NCBI GenBank assembly: GCA_947493705.1
Contig: CANLSH010000020.1
Location: 1 to 62,338, forward strand
Source: an uncultured Arachnia sp.
GTDB lineage: Bacteria > Actinomycetota > Actinomycetes > Propionibacteriales > Propionibacteriaceae
Reading direction: 5' to 3'
Length of the DNA: 62,338 nucleotides
Of the stretch, positions 18,450 through 27,074 are shown in pieces. Each line of letters begins with the position of its first letter. The stretch's first letter is position 1. The notes under the pieces were generated by a model. The model searched no databases, was not told the origin of the DNA, and worked only from the letters and a program-made list of their open reading frames with translations. Made by a program: the position numbers and the translations under genes.

Positions 18450-19376
18450 GTGAAGAAGTCCAAGAAGGAACTGAAGAAGGCCGCCGCGCATTCTGCCGCC
18501 GCCGCAGGCGACATCCGTCAGAGCGCTCAGAGCGCCCTGAACGAAGCCGTGGCAAAGGCAAATGAGCTGCTGTCCGACGCGCAGAAGGCTGCGAAACCCG
18601 TGGCGCACGATGCCAAGGTGCGGACCGCCGATTTCGCTGCAAAGCGATTGGACGCCTGGGAGCCACACATCAAGGACGCGATGGAGAAGGTCTCTCCCGC
18701 TGTTGATGCCGCGCGAGGCAAGATCTCGGACGATTTCCTGCCCAGGTTGCAGGATTTGCTCAACGAGGCTGCTGAGAACCCCGCCGTGGCCCAGGCCAGT
18801 AGCCGGGGCAAGGCTGCGGTGCAGGCGCTCAAGGGTGAACTGGAGCCGCAGAAGAAGAAGAGCGGCAAAGGCAAGAAGTTCGTCAAGTTCATCGCCATCT
18901 CGGCCATCGTTGCGGGGGGCGTCGCGGCAGTGCGGCACTTTCTCACCCCGAAGGACGATGGCTGGACAGCCCATGAGCCGTCCAAGGCCTACGTGAACAA
19001 CAACGACACGTTCGCCAATGCAGCCAAAGTGTCCGGGGCCAATGCCGAAGCTGCGGCGTCCAAGACGGAGGACGAGTTGGTCACCGACGCCGTCCCTGCA
19101 CCGACGGACCCCTTCGATGGCGCCGGGGATGCTGCCGCTGCTGCCCCGCAGGATGCAGTTGCGAACGAAGATGTCGTCGAGAACACCGATGAGGGCTATG
19201 GCGAAGGCTCCTACGTCGGCGAGACGCCGCCGGAAGGATTCACCATCAAGGGCAATGAGCGTTCGAAGAAGTACCACCTGGCGGGTTCGGGCGGTTACGA
19301 CCGCACCATCGCCGAGGTCTGGTTCAACTCCGAGGAGGCAGCTGAGAAGGCTGGCTTCACCCGCGCCCAGCGCTGA
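18450..19376 (+). CDS. Membrane protein with C-terminal sunset domain
   Basis: A 308-aa Ala/Lys-rich protein. Residues 1-140 are helical and charged, and resemble a coiled-coil or apolipoprotein-like stretch. A single hydrophobic segment, KFIAISAIVAGGVAAVRHF, lies at about 150-170 after a Lys-rich stop-transfer. An acidic low-complexity linker follows, and the last 46 residues have the pattern GFTIKGNERSKKYHLAGSGG then YDRTIAEVWF and AEKAGFTRA, which I recognise as the actinobacterial sunset domain of unknown function. GTG at 18450 is supported by GGAGG at 18441. Function unknown; it forms its own transcription unit ending in two hairpins. Confidence 0.8.
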   Translation: MKKSKKELKKAAAHSAAAAGDIRQSAQSALNEAVAKANELLSDAQKAAKPVAHDAKVRTADFAAKRLDAWEPHIKDAMEKVSPAVDAARGKISDDFLPRLQDLLNEAAENPAVAQASSRGKAAVQALKGELEPQKKKSGKGKKFVKFIAISAIVAGGVAAVRHFLTPKDDGWTAHEPSKAYVNNNDTFANAAKVSGANAEAAASKTEDELVTDAVPAPTDPFDGAGDAAAAAPQDAVANEDVVENTDEGYGEGSYVGETPPEGFTIKGNERSKKYHLAGSGGYDRTIAEVWFNSEEAAEKAGFTRAQR

Positions 19377-19382
19377 CTGACA

Positions 19383-19453
19383 CCGGCACTGAGTGCCGGA
19401 TGTCTGCGTGATGACACAGTGCCCATCGCCCACATGGGGCGATGGGCACTGTG
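19383..19453. terminator. Tandem terminator hairpins after sunset-domain gene
   Basis: An 8-bp palindrome (CCGGCACT-G-AGTGCCGG, 19383-19399) lies seven bases after the stop. It is followed by a perfect 17-bp stem, arms 19415-19431 and 19437-19453, with a 5-nt loop. The second hairpin ends 36 bases before the next gene. There is no U-tail. Confidence 0.8.
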
Positions 19454-19489
19454 CTGTGCTCGGGTGCATTCGGGGATAACCTCGGATGC

Positions 19490-20140
19490 ATGACCTGGCT
19501 CGTGGCACTGGTGTGCGCGCTGTCAGCCGCAGCCCACCTGCGTTTCGTTGTACCTCACCTGCGGGAGCCCGCCACCACCGACGATGAACCGGCACCGCAC
19601 TATGCGCGGCTCGCTCCCCGGATGCATGTCATCCTCATCGCCCTGGCGGTTTTTGCTCTGGCCCAGGTTCTGCATCTGGTACCGACACCCCACCTCGGTG
19701 CCTGGTTCGGTTACCTCGGGGCCGGTGCAGCGCTGGTGTGGGTGGATTTGCGCACCACATGGCTGCCACGGACGCTGAACACGATCTGCCTGGCACAGGT
19801 TGCTGCCGGTCTCACCTGGGTGGCCATTCACGACTGGCAAACGGCCCTTGCGGCACTGACCGGTGGGGTGATGTCCTTCATCCTGTTTCACCTCGTGTGG
19901 CGCTACAGCACAACCTTCGGGTACGGAGACGTGCGCCTCGCCGCGACGGTGGGCACCATGGGCGCGCTCAGGGGTGTGGACGGCTGGCTCATGGCGCTCT
20001 TCTTCGCAACGCTCACCGGGGCGGTGTGGGCAATTGTGCATGCCCTTCTCCAGCGTCGCCGAGAGGGTCCAGACTATTTCGCGTACGGACCTGCTCTGTG
20101 GCTGGGCCCCATCCTTGCCGTGGTCATCAGCGGTTGGTGA
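19490..20140 (+). CDS. A24-type prepilin peptidase family membrane protein
   Basis: A 216-aa polytopic protein with about six helices. The two catalytic aspartates of the A24 aspartyl protease fold are visible: Asp in ALVWVDLRTTWLP and Asp in FGYGDVRLA (GxGD motif). It lacks the N-terminal cysteine methylase domain of PilD, like short TadV/CpaA-type peptidases of Actinobacteria. The expected role is cleaving prepilin leader peptides, but no pilin or assembly gene lies in the window. ATG at 19490 was preferred to the in-frame start at 19442, which lies inside the terminator stem. The 3' end overlaps trpD by 14 bp. Confidence 0.8.
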   Translation: MTWLVALVCALSAAAHLRFVVPHLREPATTDDEPAPHYARLAPRMHVILIALAVFALAQVLHLVPTPHLGAWFGYLGAGAALVWVDLRTTWLPRTLNTICLAQVAAGLTWVAIHDWQTALAALTGGVMSFILFHLVWRYSTTFGYGDVRLAATVGTMGALRGVDGWLMALFFATLTGAVWAIVHALLQRRREGPDYFAYGPALWLGPILAVVISGW

Positions 20141-21161
20141 TGGCCACCCAGCACTCAAGGGTGGAGGCCGACGCGCCGGTGTCCAGCGCCGCCTCCACGT
20201 CACGTTGGGCCTCCAGCATCTGCTCAACCAGCGGTACGACGGCACTGACACCACGGTACGACAGTAGGGCTGCGGACGCATTGAGCACCACGATGTCGCG
20301 TATCGGACCGGTCTTCCCCGCCACCAGCTCTTCCACGACCGTGGCATTGTGCGCAGCGTCACCGCCCGTCAGATCCGCAGGTGCGGCCGCATTCAACCCC
20401 AGCTCAATCGGATCGAGGGTGGTGCGGTGCACACGGGAATCTGCAATCACCCAGACGTCGGAGGCCGACGTCGTGGTCAACTCATCCAGCCCGTCGAAAC
20501 CGCGGAACACCATCCCCCGCACCCCGCGCCCCGCAAGGACCCGAGCCACCACCGGAGCGATGTCATCATCAGCGACGCCCAAGGCCATCGCCCGTGGCTG
20601 AGCGGGATTGGACAGGGGCCCCAGAAAATTGAAAGTGGTCTGGATGGCGAGCTGCTTGCGAACGGGGCCCACGAACTTCATGGCTGGGTGGTAGAGCTGC
20701 GCGAACAAGAACACTATTCCCGTTTCGCGCAGCACCTCCGCCTGACGGGTCGGATCCAGCGAGATATTGATGCCCAGAGCCTCAAGGGTGTCGGCTGTTC
20801 CGGCCATCGAGGATGCGGCCCTGCTGCCATGTTTGATCACTTTGGCACCGGCGGACGCGGCCACCAGGGCCGCCATGGTGGAGATGTTCACTGTATTGGC
20901 CCTGTCGCCGCCAGTACCCACCACATCCACGGCTTCCGGATCGAGTGTGATGGGCAGACAGTTGCCAAGCATGGAGTTCGAGAGCCCGACGATCTCGTCC
21001 TCGGTCTCACCCTTGGCGCGCAGGGCGACAAGTAGTGCCGCAACATTGACCTCGTTTGCCCGCCCGGCGAAGATTTCGTTCAGCGCCCATTCAGCGGCCT
21101 CCGCCTCCAGACCCTCGCGTCTCACCAGCCCACTCAGGATGTCCGGCCAGGTGTAACTCAC
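20127..21161 (-). CDS. trpD: Anthranilate phosphoribosyltransferase
   Basis: A 344-aa enzyme of tryptophan synthesis that transfers phosphoribosyl from PRPP to anthranilate. The PRPP/anthranilate motifs are VGTGGDRANTVNIST (about 81-95), KHGSRAASS (110-118) and the GTADTLEALG segment. The canonical GTGGD and KHG motifs are intact. The GTG start overlaps the stop of the upstream receiver-like gene (GTGA), so it is the last gene of the ctaG / receiver / trpD unit. No other trp genes are nearby; trpD next to ctaE is the mycobacterial arrangement too. Confidence 0.96.
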   Translation of the reverse strand: MSYTWPDILSGLVRREGLEAEAAEWALNEIFAGRANEVNVAALLVALRAKGETEDEIVGLSNSMLGNCLPITLDPEAVDVVGTGGDRANTVNISTMAALVAASAGAKVIKHGSRAASSMAGTADTLEALGINISLDPTRQAEVLRETGIVFLFAQLYHPAMKFVGPVRKQLAIQTTFNFLGPLSNPAQPRAMALGVADDDIAPVVARVLAGRGVRGMVFRGFDGLDELTTTSASDVWVIADSRVHRTTLDPIELGLNAAAPADLTGGDAAHNATVVEELVAGKTGPIRDIVVLNASAALLSYRGVSAVVPLVEQMLEAQRDVEAALDTGASASTLECWVAITNR

Positions 21162-21568
21162 GTGGCTGAGACCGAGCGGCGCAGCAGAGCTGCCACCTGT
21201 TCAGGGAACTGCAGGGGGTCCACTGGGAAGGGCGAGATCGCCTCGGCCCTGGACCACGTGGCGAGCCATGCATCCGCCACTCTCGCGACGAGAAGCATCA
21301 CCGGGGGGCAGTTGGCGTACTCATCCTTGATCTGATAGCCCAGTCCCATACCGCCGTGTGGCTGCGCCTCGGCATCAAGGATGATCAGGTCATAGTCGGT
21401 GCTCTGATCCAACGTGCGCAGCAGAGCGGGACCGGTGGCTACCTCGAACACCTCAACCTCCGCCAGATCTCGGGCAACCCTGCGCCCCAGGGTCAACCGC
21501 ACCTCTTCACGTGTGGTGCGGTCATCAGAGAACAGGAGAATCCTGAGGCGGTCCGCTTCTTCTCTCAT
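21158..21568 (-). CDS. Stand-alone response-regulator receiver-like protein, atypical
   Basis: A 136-aa protein with a CheY-like fold signature: RILLFSDDRTTREEV (acidic pair) and YDLIILDAEAQPHGG (phospho-acceptor Asp region). There is no output domain. The usual switch Thr/Ser and the invariant Lys-Pro are not clear: the corresponding region reads AEAISPFPVDP. This suggests a pseudo-receiver or one with altered chemistry. It overlaps ctaG upstream and trpD downstream by four bases each, so all three are translationally coupled. The link between cytochrome oxidase assembly, a receiver and trpD is unexplained. Confidence 0.75.
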   Translation of the reverse strand: MREEADRLRILLFSDDRTTREEVRLTLGRRVARDLAEVEVFEVATGPALLRTLDQSTDYDLIILDAEAQPHGGMGLGYQIKDEYANCPPVMLLVARVADAWLATWSRAEAISPFPVDPLQFPEQVAALLRRSVSAT

Positions 21569-22593
21569 TGAACTTCCTCATCCCCGAGCGGGTCGGTGTC
21601 GGTACTGCTTGGCGGTGCTTGTTCTAGGGAATCGTATCCAACGTCACCGTGTGCGACCACAGCGGCCCGTTTCGCCGCCAGGGCATCCTCCCGGTCGAGC
21701 TTGCGGTCGATGCGCTTCGCCTCACGCTTGGAGTCCTGAATCCACTGCAGGAAGATCGTGAACATCGCGAAGAACATCGTGATGTCGCCCGTGGCCCACA
21801 TCAGCCCTCCGGCCCACGTCTGGTCCTCGAGGGGACTCAGTCCCCAGGAGCGTTCGAAGGCCACGTACCAGTCCTCGGCGATCAGACGAGTGGAACCCAT
21901 GATCGTGACGCCCAGGAATGCGTGGAAAGGCATGGTGAGGAGAAACAGGAGGATGCGGATGGGATACGGCATCCTGATGGGAACCGGATCAACGCCCAGC
22001 AACGGGAAGAAGAAGAGGCATCCCACCACCACCATGTAGATGTGCAGCGTGTCGTGGGCGAAATCGTTGTTCAGCGTGAGGTTGTACCAGCCGGTCAGAT
22101 ACAGCGCGAAGGGACTGGCGATCATGAGGAACGTGGTCAGCGGAGGAAAGAGCGCAATCTTGGCGGGCAAGGAGTGCAGCACTGTGAGCAACCATTTCCT
22201 GGGTGCTTTCGGCAGTGTCCGCAGGGCCAGTGTCATGGGTGCTCCGGCCACGAGGAAGACCGGTGCGATCATGTTCAGCAGCATGTGCTGAATCATGTGG
22301 GACCAGAACAGCACGGTGTCGTAGGTGCCGAGAAAACTGAAGAGCGCTATGGCAAGCGTTCCCACTCCCAGGACACAGAAGTAGATGGTTCGCAGCACGG
22401 GCCACTTGTCGCCGCGTTTGCGCAGGACATGCACCCCATAGAGGTAAACAGCCACGGTCAGCACGAGCATCACCAATGGCAGCGGTTCAAAGGTCCAGGC
22501 ACTCAGGTAGCGCCAGCCCTCGAGCGGGATGATGTCGTCGCCCGGATCCGCGTGGAAGGGGAGAAATCCACTCAGGAGAGCACCGACAGACAT
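21565..22593 (-). CDS. ctaG: Cytochrome c oxidase assembly factor CtaG (caa3 type)
   Basis: A 342-aa membrane protein of the CtaG/YoeE family, with about seven helices and conserved histidines in FWSHMIQHMLLNM, FAHDTLHIYM and MPFHAFLGV. The family is needed for assembly, likely copper insertion, of cytochrome c oxidase. The charged cytoplasmic C-terminus (about 60 residues) is variable. ATG at 22593 starts just before the first conserved region; an in-frame start at 22629 would add twelve residues. It is divergent from ctaE, so the assembly factor and its client enzyme share one 99-bp regulatory region. Confidence 0.9.
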   Translation of the reverse strand: MSVGALLSGFLPFHADPGDDIIPLEGWRYLSAWTFEPLPLVMLVLTVAVYLYGVHVLRKRGDKWPVLRTIYFCVLGVGTLAIALFSFLGTYDTVLFWSHMIQHMLLNMIAPVFLVAGAPMTLALRTLPKAPRKWLLTVLHSLPAKIALFPPLTTFLMIASPFALYLTGWYNLTLNNDFAHDTLHIYMVVVGCLFFFPLLGVDPVPIRMPYPIRILLFLLTMPFHAFLGVTIMGSTRLIAEDWYVAFERSWGLSPLEDQTWAGGLMWATGDITMFFAMFTIFLQWIQDSKREAKRIDRKLDREDALAAKRAAVVAHGDVGYDSLEQAPPSSTDTDPLGDEEVQ

Positions 22594-22655
22594 GGGCGCA
22601 TTATGCCTCAGCACCCTGTGGAAACACATCCGGGGTCACACAACTAGGCGACACG

Positions 22656-22695
22656 TTGCATCTGAACCCTGAAGTGCAGGCATAATGGAGGGGTG
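22656..22695 (+). promoter_or_regulatory. Probable promoter giving a leaderless ctaE transcript
   Basis: CATAAT at 22681-22686 is a good -10 element. A transcript starting about seven bases downstream would begin at or next to the GTG at 22693. A weak -35-like TTGCAT lies at 22656-22661, with a 19-bp spacer. The GGAGG just upstream of the GTG is too close to act as a ribosome binding site. Confidence 0.5.
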
Positions 22696-23397
22696 AGCAG
22701 CCAATCTGATTCCCTCATCGCGAGCAACTCGCTCCCCAGCGGTGCCATTCACGAGGTCTCCTCCGCACGGCTGAACAGGCCCAAAGGTCGCCCGGACATG
22801 GTGGCCGTGGGCACCATTGTGTGGCTCGCCAGTGAGCTCATGTTCTTCGCCGCCCTGTTTGCCGCGTACTTCTGGGTGCGCAACGTCAACAATGAACGGG
22901 CTGCGGCAACCGGGGAGCCATCGCTGTGGGCGGAGAGCACCCAACACCTGGACATCACATTCGCCAGCATCAACACGGCGATTCTCGTCCTGTCCTCGGT
23001 CACGTGCCAGCTGGGCGCCAATGCCGCCGAGCGCGGCCGCGTGAGTGGCTCCTGGTTGAATCCGCTGAAGTGGGGCCTGCGTGAGGCCTACATCATCACC
23101 TTCATTCTTGGCGCGGCGTTCGTCTCCGGCCAGATCTGGGAGTACTTCACCCTCTTCAGTGAGGGTTTCACCATCTCGACGGATGCCTACTGGTCCGCAT
23201 TCTTCCTGGCCACCGGGTTCCACGGCATCCACGTCGCCGGTGGACTTGTCGCATTCCTCCTCATTCTGACCCGTACCTACATGAGTCGTACCCACACTCA
23301 TGAGCAAACCGTCGCAGCCCACGCCGTCAGCTACTACTGGCACTTCGTGGACGTCATCTGGATCGTCCTGTTCGGCGTCATCTACTTCCTCCAATGA
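22693..23397 (+). CDS. ctaE: Cytochrome c oxidase subunit III
   Basis: A 234-aa heme-copper oxidase subunit III with five or six hydrophobic helices. The family core starts at [20 protein letters not shown] and contains [32 protein letters not shown], and [12 protein letters not shown], with a C-terminal [14 protein letters not shown]. It belongs to the aa3 oxidase that couples directly to the bc1 complex in Actinobacteria. The GTG at 22693 matches the length of homologues and is probably leaderless. It is followed at 22 bases by qcrC; ctaE-qcrCAB is the classic actinobacterial operon. Confidence 0.95.
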   Translation: MSSQSDSLIASNSLPSGAIHEVSSARLNRPKGRPDMVAVGTIVWLASELMFFAALFAAYFWVRNVNNERAAATGEPSLWAESTQHLDITFASINTAILVLSSVTCQLGANAAERGRVSGSWLNPLKWGLREAYIITFILGAAFVSGQIWEYFTLFSEGFTISTDAYWSAFFLATGFHGIHVAGGLVAFLLILTRTYMSRTHTHEQTVAAHAVSYYWHFVDVIWIVLFGVIYFLQ

Positions 23398-23419
23398 GCC
23401 CCTGTCTGGAGTCTAAGAA

Positions 23420-24220
23420 ATGAATTTTCTCTCAAAGCGACGCCGGCACAAGGCTGCTCGTCCACTACTGCTTGTTCTGGCGCTCATGATGGTGGGCCTG
23501 GCGTACTCCGTTGTCTCGCCTCAGCAGACGTCCGCCGAGACAGAGATGAGCCAACAGATTGAGGAAGGACGCCAGCTCTACCAGGTCTCCTGCTCGTCCT
23601 GCCACGGCCTGAACGGTGAGGGCAACACCCTGGGGCCAAGTCTCATTGGCGTGGGAAGCGCTTCCGTCGACTTCATGGTGGCCACCGGCCGTATGCCCGC
23701 GGCGCGCCCGGAAGCCCAGATCCCTGCCCGCACCCCTCTGTACACACAGGAGGAAGTGGACGCGCTCGCTGCCTACATCTCCACCTGGGGACCGGGGATC
23801 GAATCCCCCACGGAGGCGCAGTACTCACCCGAAGGACTTTCTGAGGAGGAGATAGCCCGCGGGGGCTCTCTCTTCCGGGCCAATTGTTCTGCGTGCCACG
23901 GCATCGTCGGCGGTGGTGGAGCTCTTCCGCAGGGGAAGTATGCACCGTCCCTGATTGGCACCGAGAACATTCACATCTGGCAGGCGATGCGCACGGGCCC
24001 CCAGCAGATGCCTGTGTTCTCGCGTGACGTGATCTCCGACGACGACACCCGCGCCATCATCGGCTACCTCAACGATGCCCATGAGCAGCCCACATTCGGC
24101 GGACTCGGCATGGGTGAGGACGGTCCGGTGTCTGAAGGCTTCTGGGTCTTCATCATCGGAATCGGCGGCATCGCACTCGTCGCCACCTGGATTGCCAAGA
24201 AGGGGGCACGAGCCCGATGA
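23420..24220 (+). CDS. qcrC: Menaquinol-cytochrome c reductase diheme cytochrome c subunit
   Basis: A 266-aa protein with an N-terminal membrane anchor (about 15-33), two c-type heme domains with CSSCHG near residue 56 and CSACHG near 157, and a C-terminal transmembrane helix near 240-258. In Actinobacteria this diheme subunit replaces soluble cytochrome c and passes electrons straight to the CuA site of oxidase subunit II in the III2-IV2 supercomplex. Heme attachment requires thiol reduction, consistent with the ccdA/dsbA-like operon at the left end. GGAG lies 12 bases upstream of the ATG. The stop overlaps qcrA (ATGA). Confidence 0.96.
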   Translation: MNFLSKRRRHKAARPLLLVLALMMVGLAYSVVSPQQTSAETEMSQQIEEGRQLYQVSCSSCHGLNGEGNTLGPSLIGVGSASVDFMVATGRMPAARPEAQIPARTPLYTQEEVDALAAYISTWGPGIESPTEAQYSPEGLSEEEIARGGSLFRANCSACHGIVGGGGALPQGKYAPSLIGTENIHIWQAMRTGPQQMPVFSRDVISDDDTRAIIGYLNDAHEQPTFGGLGMGEDGPVSEGFWVFIIGIGGIALVATWIAKKGARAR

Positions 24221-25284
24221 GTCACGACAACTATCCCGCGGTGCAGGACCCGGGCTACGGCCAGCCCGTGCCCAATCCCGGCATCGAGGAACACATCGAG
24301 CGCTACACGGATGAGAACCCGGCCGCCGGCAACCGCGCATATGCCGCAATCGTGGGCATGCTCGCAGCCGTTCCGGTACTCGCCATCGCCTTCGTCGTCA
24401 TTTACTTCGCCGTACCGCGTGACATGTTCATCGATTTTGGCCCCATCTACGCCAACGCCCAGAACGTAGGTTTCGGGCTGACGGGTGGCACCGCCGTTCT
24501 CCTCATCGGTCTGGCCTGTGTCCAGTGGGCAAGGGTGATCATGACCGACGCCGAGAGCATCGAGTACCGCCACAGCGCCGCGTCACCCCCCGAGGCCCGC
24601 GCCGAGGTGGCTCAGCAGTTCTCGGACGGCGTGGAGCAGTCCCGCTTCGGACGACGCAAACTCATCGGCGGAGCTCTTGCAGGCGCCCTGGGATTTTCCC
24701 TGGTGCCGGTTGTGGTGCTCTTCGCGGATCTCGGGCCATGGCCAACGAGATCCCGCATCAACGAGACTCTTGAGGAGACCATCTGGGCCGATGGTGTCCC
24801 TGTCGTCAACGATGTGACCTTTGAGAAGATCCGGCCGGAGGACATCGAAATCGGGCAGCTGGTCAACGCCCAGCCTGAAACTCTCCTGGACTATCACGGC
24901 TCCGAAATGGCCATCGAGAAGGCCAAGAGCTCACTCATCGTGGTCCGGATGGATCCAGCATCGATCAAGATTCCAGAATCGCGGCAGGACTGGCAGGTTG
25001 CCGGCATCCTTGCCTATTCCAAGATCTGTACCCACGTGGGATGTCCCATCAGTCTGTGGGAACGTCAGACGCACAATCTGCTGTGCCCCTGCCATCAATC
25101 CATGTTCGATCTCTCTGATGCGGGCGTGGTGGTTTTTGGGCCGGCCGCACGCTCACTGCCGCAGTTGCCCATCAAGGTAAACTCTGAGGGGTACCTGGTA
25201 GCACAGAGTGACTTCACAGTGCCGGTGGGTCCGAGTTACTTTGAACGCAACGCCCCAGATTCGTACCCAGATGGAGACACATGA
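24217..25284 (+). CDS. qcrA: Rieske iron-sulfur subunit of the bc1 complex
   Basis: A 355-aa Rieske protein. Three N-terminal transmembrane helices (about 45-70, 85-105, 148-170), as in the actinobacterial form, precede the globular domain. The [2Fe-2S] ligands are in CTHVGCPIS and CPCHQS, with intact Cys-x-His and Cys-x2-His pairs and disulfide cysteines. A flexible Pro/Gly hinge leads to the C-terminus. It moves electrons from menaquinol to the diheme cytochrome c. Start and stop each overlap the neighbouring qcr genes by four bases, supporting equimolar synthesis. Confidence 0.96.
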   Translation: MSHDNYPAVQDPGYGQPVPNPGIEEHIERYTDENPAAGNRAYAAIVGMLAAVPVLAIAFVVIYFAVPRDMFIDFGPIYANAQNVGFGLTGGTAVLLIGLACVQWARVIMTDAESIEYRHSAASPPEARAEVAQQFSDGVEQSRFGRRKLIGGALAGALGFSLVPVVVLFADLGPWPTRSRINETLEETIWADGVPVVNDVTFEKIRPEDIEIGQLVNAQPETLLDYHGSEMAIEKAKSSLIVVRMDPASIKIPESRQDWQVAGILAYSKICTHVGCPISLWERQTHNLLCPCHQSMFDLSDAGVVVFGPAARSLPQLPIKVNSEGYLVAQSDFTVPVGPSYFERNAPDSYPDGDT

Positions 25285-26999
25285 TGGCAAAGCCAACGAT
25301 CATCTCCGAAACATCCCCGGCAGTCGAGACAGCGGAAGCACCCTCTGACGATCGCCCCACCCCCGGAGCGGGAGCGATGGGGTGGGCTGACGAACGCCTC
25401 GGGCTGGCGAAACTCGGCCGTGCCAACCTGCGCAAGGTATTCCCTGACCACTGGTCCTTCCTTCTGGGCGAGATCGCCCTGTACTCCTTTGTGATCCTGC
25501 TGCTGACCGGTGTCTTCCTGACAATCTGGTACAAGCCGTCCATGGCCGAAATCGAGTACGCAGGGTCCTACCAGCTGATGAAGGGCATTCCCATGTCGGA
25601 GGCACTGTCCTCCACACTGAACATCTCCTTCGACATACGCGGCGGCCTTCTCGTGCGCCAGATTCATCACTGGGCTGCGCTGCTCTTCGTGGCCGCTGCC
25701 TTCGTGCACATGCTGCGCGTCTTCTTCACCGGAGCCTTCCGCAAGCCACGGGAGGTCAACTGGTTGATCGGCGTCGGTCTCCTGTCGATGTCCCTGATCG
25801 CTGGCTTTGCTGGCTACTCACTTCCTGATGACCTCCTTTCAGGCACAGGCCTTCGATTCGTCGATGGACTCATTCGATCCATCCCGATCATTGGTACCTG
25901 GGCCGAGTTCTTCGTCTTCGGCGGCGAATTCCCGGGTGATCTGATCATCCCCCGGCTCTACATGGTGCACATCCTGCTGGTGCCCGGTCTGCTGCTGGGA
26001 CTCATCTCCGCCCACCTGGCGCTGGTGGTCTACCACAAGCACACGCAGTTCCCCGGCCCAGGACGCACCGAGAACAATGTTGTGGGTTACCCCCTGTTCC
26101 CCGTCTACATGGCCAAGGCTGGCGGCTTCTTCTTCGTCGTCTTCGGCTTCCTGGTTCTGATGGGCGGTCTCTTCCAGATCAACCCGGTCTGGCTGTACGG
26201 ACCCTACGATCCCTCCAAGATCACAGCAGGGTCCCAGCCTGACTGGTACATGGGCTGGGTGGAAGGCGGCATCAGACTCGTGCCCGGTTGGGAGTCCTAC
26301 TTCTTCGGCACCACGTGGTCATGGAACGTCTTTGTTCCCGGCCTCGGATTGATGCTGCTCCTGTTCGGACTTCTCGCAGCATGGCCTTTCGTGGAGGCCT
26401 GGCTGACCGGGGACAAGCGGGAGCACCACATCCTGGACCGCCCCCGCAACGCCCCCACACGGACGGCGCTGGGCGTAGCAGGCATCACCGCATTCTCCTT
26501 CCTCATGATGGGCGGCGGCAATGACATTCTGGCCACCCGATTCGGACTCAGTATCAACGCGCTGATTTATTTCCTACGTGTCGCGGTCTTTGTCGGTCCC
26601 GTCATCGCCTTCCTGATCACGCGTCGCGTCTGCATCGGCCTACAGCGCAAGGACAGGGAACGTGCGCTGCACGGCTCCGAGTCCGGCCTCATCAGTCGCG
26701 CGCCGGACGGCGGATACTCGGAGCCCCACTTGCCCATCAGCCAGGATGAGCAGTTCCTCCTGACCCAACATCTCCAACACGCACCGCTGGAGATCAGCCC
26801 TAAGGAGGACGCGAGCGGGATCAGGATCAAACAGAAGGTGTCGCCGCTCAGGGCACGTCTTTCCCGCTGGTACCTCCGCCATGATGCCGTCAAGCCCACG
26901 GCCGAACAGTTGGCTGCAGCTTCCGGTCATGAAGCCAGCGGCAGCACCGCGGTTGAAGGGGCCGAGGCGCGCAGCCTCGAGGAGTCCTCGAACCGCTGA
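25281..26999 (+). CDS. qcrB: Cytochrome b subunit of the bc1 complex
   Basis: A 572-aa menaquinol-oxidising cytochrome b, longer than mitochondrial forms because of a cytoplasmic C-terminal extension of about 120 residues typical of Actinobacteria. Heme-ligand histidines lie in IHHWAALLFVAAAFVHMLRV and HILLVPGLLLGLISAHLALV. The quinol-site element is PDWYMGW, the actinobacterial counterpart of PEWY. It forms the core of the supercomplex target of Q203-type inhibitors in mycobacteria. The start ATGATG overlaps the qcrA stop, and a strong hairpin follows the gene. Confidence 0.97.
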   Translation: MMAKPTIISETSPAVETAEAPSDDRPTPGAGAMGWADERLGLAKLGRANLRKVFPDHWSFLLGEIALYSFVILLLTGVFLTIWYKPSMAEIEYAGSYQLMKGIPMSEALSSTLNISFDIRGGLLVRQIHHWAALLFVAAAFVHMLRVFFTGAFRKPREVNWLIGVGLLSMSLIAGFAGYSLPDDLLSGTGLRFVDGLIRSIPIIGTWAEFFVFGGEFPGDLIIPRLYMVHILLVPGLLLGLISAHLALVVYHKHTQFPGPGRTENNVVGYPLFPVYMAKAGGFFFVVFGFLVLMGGLFQINPVWLYGPYDPSKITAGSQPDWYMGWVEGGIRLVPGWESYFFGTTWSWNVFVPGLGLMLLLFGLLAAWPFVEAWLTGDKREHHILDRPRNAPTRTALGVAGITAFSFLMMGGGNDILATRFGLSINALIYFLRVAVFVGPVIAFLITRRVCIGLQRKDRERALHGSESGLISRAPDGGYSEPHLPISQDEQFLLTQHLQHAPLEISPKEDASGIRIKQKVSPLRARLSRWYLRHDAVKPTAEQLAAASGHEASGSTAVEGAEARSLEESSNR

Positions 27000-27011
27000 C
27001 ACCTCTCATTC

Positions 27012-27047
27012 AATGATGGCCCGCCCCCACCGGGGTGGGCCATCATT
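27012..27047 (+). terminator. Terminator of ctaE-qcrCAB operon
   Basis: Arms 27012-27027 and 27032-27047 make a 16-bp stem with one G-U pair and a 4-nt loop, beginning 13 bases after the qcrB stop. It separates the respiratory operon from guaB1. Confidence 0.85.
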
Positions 27048-27074
27048 GTCTGTCCTGATGGCATTGATGTCAGA

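Noticed and set aside
18306..19595. 429-codon minus-strand frame across the sunset-domain gene
   Set aside because: It runs through two terminators and the divergent promoter and has no recognisable domain.
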